A DNA stretch of 7,518 nt from Roseburia sp. (lineage in GTDB: Bacteria > Bacillota > Clostridia > Lachnospirales > Lachnospiraceae). The stretch covers positions 1 through 7,518 of the forward strand of contig JAGAIK010000563.1 in the NCBI GenBank assembly GCA_017626625.1, in the 5' to 3' direction. The translations under genes were made by a program, and so were the position numbers. Below are positions 5,687-7,518 of this stretch, piece after piece. Numbering within the stretch: the first letter of the stretch is position 1; every line of letters starts with the position of its first letter. Below the pieces are notes generated by a model. That model had not been told where the DNA came from and did not search any database. It worked only from the letters and a program-made list of their open reading frames with translations.

Positions 5687-5723
5687 AAAAATACCGCAGT
5701 TCGTGAGGGACTGCGGTATTTTT
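5687..5723 (+). terminator. Intrinsic terminator of minCDE
   Basis: AAAAATACCGCAGT (5687-5700) pairs perfectly over 14 bases with ACTGCGGTATTTTT (5710-5723) around a 9-base loop. The T-run on the 3' arm and the A-run on the 5' arm would make it work in either direction, though no minus-strand gene faces it here. Confidence 0.93.
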
Positions 5724-5745
5724 ATTCATAGAAAGCAGGAACATA

Positions 5746-5774
5746 TTGACATCCCTCCCATAAAATGATAATAT
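5746..5774 (+). promoter_or_regulatory. Sigma-A promoter of the patB-like gene
   Basis: TTGACA (5746-5751) and TAATAT (5769-5774) are 17 bp apart. The predicted start is near 5781, leaving a leader of about 124 nt before the ATG at 5905. A dyad overlaps the -10 box and the start site. Confidence 0.75.
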
Positions 5775-5790
5775 CATACTAAATTGATAT
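5771..5790 (+). promoter_or_regulatory. Possible operator dyad over the -10 box and start site
   Basis: ATATCA (5771-5776) and TGATAT (5785-5790) form a 6-bp inverted repeat with an 8-bp gap. It overlaps the -10 box and the predicted start, where a repressor would block RNA polymerase. The sequence is AT-rich, so chance occurrence is possible. Confidence 0.35.
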
Positions 5791-5826
5791 GAATTATATG
5801 AAATAAACAAAAGCACAAAACGGGAG

Positions 5827-5892
5827 CAGAATATTCTGGGAAAGAATATAATAGTTCTGTGCAGAATGCACGACCGGATAACATGTGCAGAA
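5827..5892 (+). promoter_or_regulatory. Cluster of CAGAA/TTCTG dyads in the patB leader
   Basis: A perfect 12-bp palindrome CAGAATATTCTG lies at 5827-5838. An inverted arrangement of the same half-sites, TTCTG-TG-CAGAA, lies at 5855-5866, and a further copy of TGTGCAGAA (5858-5866) is repeated at 5884-5892. In RNA, ATATTCT (5831-5837) can instead pair with AGAATAT (5843-5849) around GGGAA, and GTGC (5859-5862) with GCAC (5868-5871). The area could be a protein operator or a structured leader. No known riboswitch class was recognised. Confidence 0.4.
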
Positions 5893-5904
5893 AAGAGGGC
5901 AAGG

Positions 5905-7098
5905 ATGGGATATGATTTTGACAGAGTGATTGAGCGCAGAGGCAGTCTCTGCATTAAATATGATTTTGCAAAGGAGAGAGGACGGGCGGAGGACGTCCTG
6001 CCTCTGTGGGTAGCGGATATGGATTTTCAGACGGCGCCGGAGGTTTTAGAGCGGCTGCACGGGGTGGTTTCCCATGGAATTTTCGGCTACAGCGAGGGAA
6101 AAGAGGCGTATTTTAAGGCGGTTTCCACGTGGTACCGGAAACATTTCGGCTGGGAGACGGAAAGGCAATGGCTGGTAAAAACGCCGGGGGTTGTCTTTGC
6201 CATAGCTGCGGCAATCCGGGCTTTTACGAAGGAGGGGGAGGCAGTGCTGTTACAGCAGCCGGTCTACTATCCTTTTGCGGAAGCCATCAGGGATAACCGC
6301 CGCCGGCTGGTGAACAATCCTCTGAAACTGACAGACGGTCATTATGAGATTGATTTTGAGGATTTTGAGGAAAAAATCATTGCAAATGAGGTGAAATTAT
6401 TTCTGCTCTGCAGTCCCCACAATCCGGTGGGCAGGGTTTGGAAGAAATGGGAGCTGGAAAAAATAGGGGAGATTTGCTTAAAGCACGGAGTGCTGGTGGT
6501 CAGCGATGAAATCCACGGCGATTTTACTTACCCGGGGCATACCCACCTTGTATTTGCCTCCCTTGGAAAAGAATTTGCGGAAAACAGCATCACCTGCACG
6601 GCTCCCAGCAAAACCTTTAATCTGGCAGGTCTGCAGGTTTCCAATATTTTTATTCCCAATCAGGAACTCCGGCAGAAATTCCGGAAAGCCGTCGCCCAGA
6701 CAGGTTACAGCCAGGTGAATCTCATGGGGCTTGCGGCAACCCAGGCGGCTTATGAGACGGGGGAGGAATGGCTTGCGGAGTTAAAGATTTATTTAAAGGA
6801 AAATCTGGAATTTGTGAGAGATTTCCTTGCAGAACATCTGCCGGAGATTAAACTGATAGAGCCGGAGGGAACCTATCTGCTGTGGCTTGATTTCAGGGAG
6901 CTTGGGCTGACGGAGGCAGAGCGGGAGGAACTGTTGGGAAAGAAAGCAAAACTCTGGTTAGACAGCGGAGCAATCTTTGGCGCCGGAGGGGAAGGCTTTG
7001 AACGAATCAATATCGCCTGCCCTAAAAGTACGTTAAGGCAGGCGTTAGGACAGCTTGAGGCGGCGGTGCGGGGGCAGAATTTAGCTATAGATAATTAA
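5905..7098 (+). CDS. PatB/MalY-type PLP-dependent C-S beta-lyase
   Basis: A 397-residue fold-type I aminotransferase-like protein. MalY/PatB enzymes cleave cystathionine or other S-substituted cysteines to a thiol, pyruvate and ammonia; some members also act as transaminases or regulators. Visible motifs are MGYDFDRVIERRG at the start, LPLWVADMDF (32-41), SHGIFGYSEGKEAYF (56-70), QQPVYYPF (117-124), CSPHNPVGRVW (169-179), VSDEIHGDF (199-207) with the PLP ring-binding Asp201, APSKTFNLAGL (233-243) with Schiff-base Lys236, and FERINIACPKSTL (365-377) with the carboxylate-binding Arg367. The start at 5905 follows AGAGGG; an ATG at 5866 lacks a site and would add 13 atypical residues. It has its own promoter and leader after the min terminator. 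The substrate cannot be read from the sequence; cystathionine beta-lyase is the usual label. Confidence 0.9.
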   Translation: MGYDFDRVIERRGSLCIKYDFAKERGRAEDVLPLWVADMDFQTAPEVLERLHGVVSHGIFGYSEGKEAYFKAVSTWYRKHFGWETERQWLVKTPGVVFAIAAAIRAFTKEGEAVLLQQPVYYPFAEAIRDNRRRLVNNPLKLTDGHYEIDFEDFEEKIIANEVKLFLLCSPHNPVGRVWKKWELEKIGEICLKHGVLVVSDEIHGDFTYPGHTHLVFASLGKEFAENSITCTAPSKTFNLAGLQVSNIFIPNQELRQKFRKAVAQTGYSQVNLMGLAATQAAYETGEEWLAELKIYLKENLEFVRDFLAEHLPEIKLIEPEGTYLLWLDFRELGLTEAEREELLGKKAKLWLDSGAIFGAGGEGFERINIACPKSTLRQALGQLEAAVRGQNLAIDN

Positions 7099-7100
7099 GA

Positions 7101-7518
7101 TTACAGATTCAGTGTCAGTTCCACCGGGCAGTGGTCAGACCCCAGGACGGAGGTGTGGATTTTGGCATCCTCTAACTGTCCGTCTAACCGTTTCGAGGTA
7201 ATAAAATAGTCAATCCGCCATCCGGCATTCTTTTCCCGCGCCTTAAAGCGGTAAGACCACCAGGAGTAAACCTGTTCTAAATCCGGGTAAAAATAGCGGA
7301 ACGTGTCGGTAAATCCGTTTGCCAGAAGCTCCGTCATCTTTGCCCGCTCTTCATCGGAAAATCCGGCGTTTTTGCGGTTGGTTTTCGGATTTTTCAAATC
7401 AATCTCTTCGTGGGCGACATTCAAATCGCCGCAGAGAATCACAGGTTTCTTTTCATCTAATTTTTTCAGGTAAGAAAGAAAATCCTCTTCCCACTTCATG
7501 CGGTAGGGCAGCCTTGCT
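7101..7518 (-). CDS. exoA: Exodeoxyribonuclease III / AP endonuclease, C-terminal part (partial)
   Basis: Read on the minus strand, 138 codons are visible (7514 to 7101 plus the codon at 7517-7515), open to the window edge, so the N-terminal half is missing. The segment begins [20 protein letters not shown]. The Met at 7499 is internal, not a start. Motifs of the EEP nuclease family are [16 protein letters not shown] with the catalytic Asp and Asn, [49 protein letters not shown] and the terminal GSDHCPVEL with the active-site Asp-His. The enzyme nicks DNA at abasic sites and trims 3' ends in base-excision repair. The wording resembles the Bacillus ExoA branch more than E. coli XthA. Its stop codon lies 2 bp from that of the convergent patB-like gene. 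Confidence 0.95.
   Translation of the reverse strand, partial: ARLPYRMKWEEDFLSYLKKLDEKKPVILCGDLNVAHEEIDLKNPKTNRKNAGFSDEERAKMTELLANGFTDTFRYFYPDLEQVYSWWSYRFKAREKNAGWRIDYFITSKRLDGQLEDAKIHTSVLGSDHCPVELTLNL

Noticed and set aside
5866..5904. Earlier ATG for the patB-like gene
   Set aside because: It lies in the dyad-rich leader with no ribosome binding site. The ATG at 5905 has AGAGGG upstream and gives the conserved MGYDFDRVIERRG start.
6506..6718. Plus-strand 70-codon open frame inside the patB-like gene
   Set aside because: It is fully contained in another frame of a well-supported gene, with no features of its own.

Overview
The window reads as chromosomal DNA of a low-to-mid G+C Firmicute of class Clostridia, most likely a Lachnospiraceae-type gut anaerobe. 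Four things support this: strong AGGAGG ribosome binding sites, consensus TTGACA/TATACT promoters, a Gram-positive ExoA-type AP endonuclease, and a full minCDE set next to an anaerobic (ThiH, radical-SAM) thiazole pathway. The species assignment is an inference. No phage, transposon, CRISPR or RNA gene of a known class was seen, and most of the window is housekeeping.

Layout. Bases 1-185 are the last 61 codons of a methyl-accepting chemotaxis protein. Bases 186-506 hold no gene. They contain a consensus promoter (236-264) and a short leader with a very long terminator-like hairpin (323-378), followed by the thiamine-thiazole genes thiS (507-713), thiG (832-1611), thiH (1818-3035) and a tenI-like gene (3109-3729). 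The intercistronic gaps are unusually large (118, 206 and 73 bp). The thiG-thiH gap is mostly a degenerate 34-bp tandem repeat in exact phase. A second consensus promoter (3817-3845) drives minC-minD-minE (3874-5670), which ends in a textbook terminator (5687-5723). A third promoter (5746-5774) leads through a 124-nt leader rich in dyads to a PatB/MalY-type PLP C-S lyase (5905-7098). That gene converges, with a 2-bp gap, on the 3' end of an exodeoxyribonuclease III gene on the minus strand (7101-7518, cut by the window edge).

How the genes work together. ThiH makes dehydroglycine from tyrosine, ThiS carries sulfur as a C-terminal thiocarboxylate, ThiG condenses these with 1-deoxy-D-xylulose 5-phosphate, and a TenI-type enzyme would aromatise the product. 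The last gene would often be called thiE. However, it carries the TenI signature GH-x3-TDCK with the tautomerase His and lacks the ThiE metal-binding pattern, so the cluster looks like a thiazole-only module without thiE, thiC, thiD or thiF in view. MinC, MinD and MinE place the division septum: MinD is the membrane ATPase, MinC the FtsZ inhibitor and MinE the topological factor.

The points most worth checking are the leader RNA before thiS (no TPP riboswitch is recognisable), the Cys-Arg tail after the ThiS triple glycine, the tenI versus thiE call, the 34-bp repeat array, and the CAGAA/TTCTG dyads in the patB leader. I did not find clear evidence of a wholly new system.
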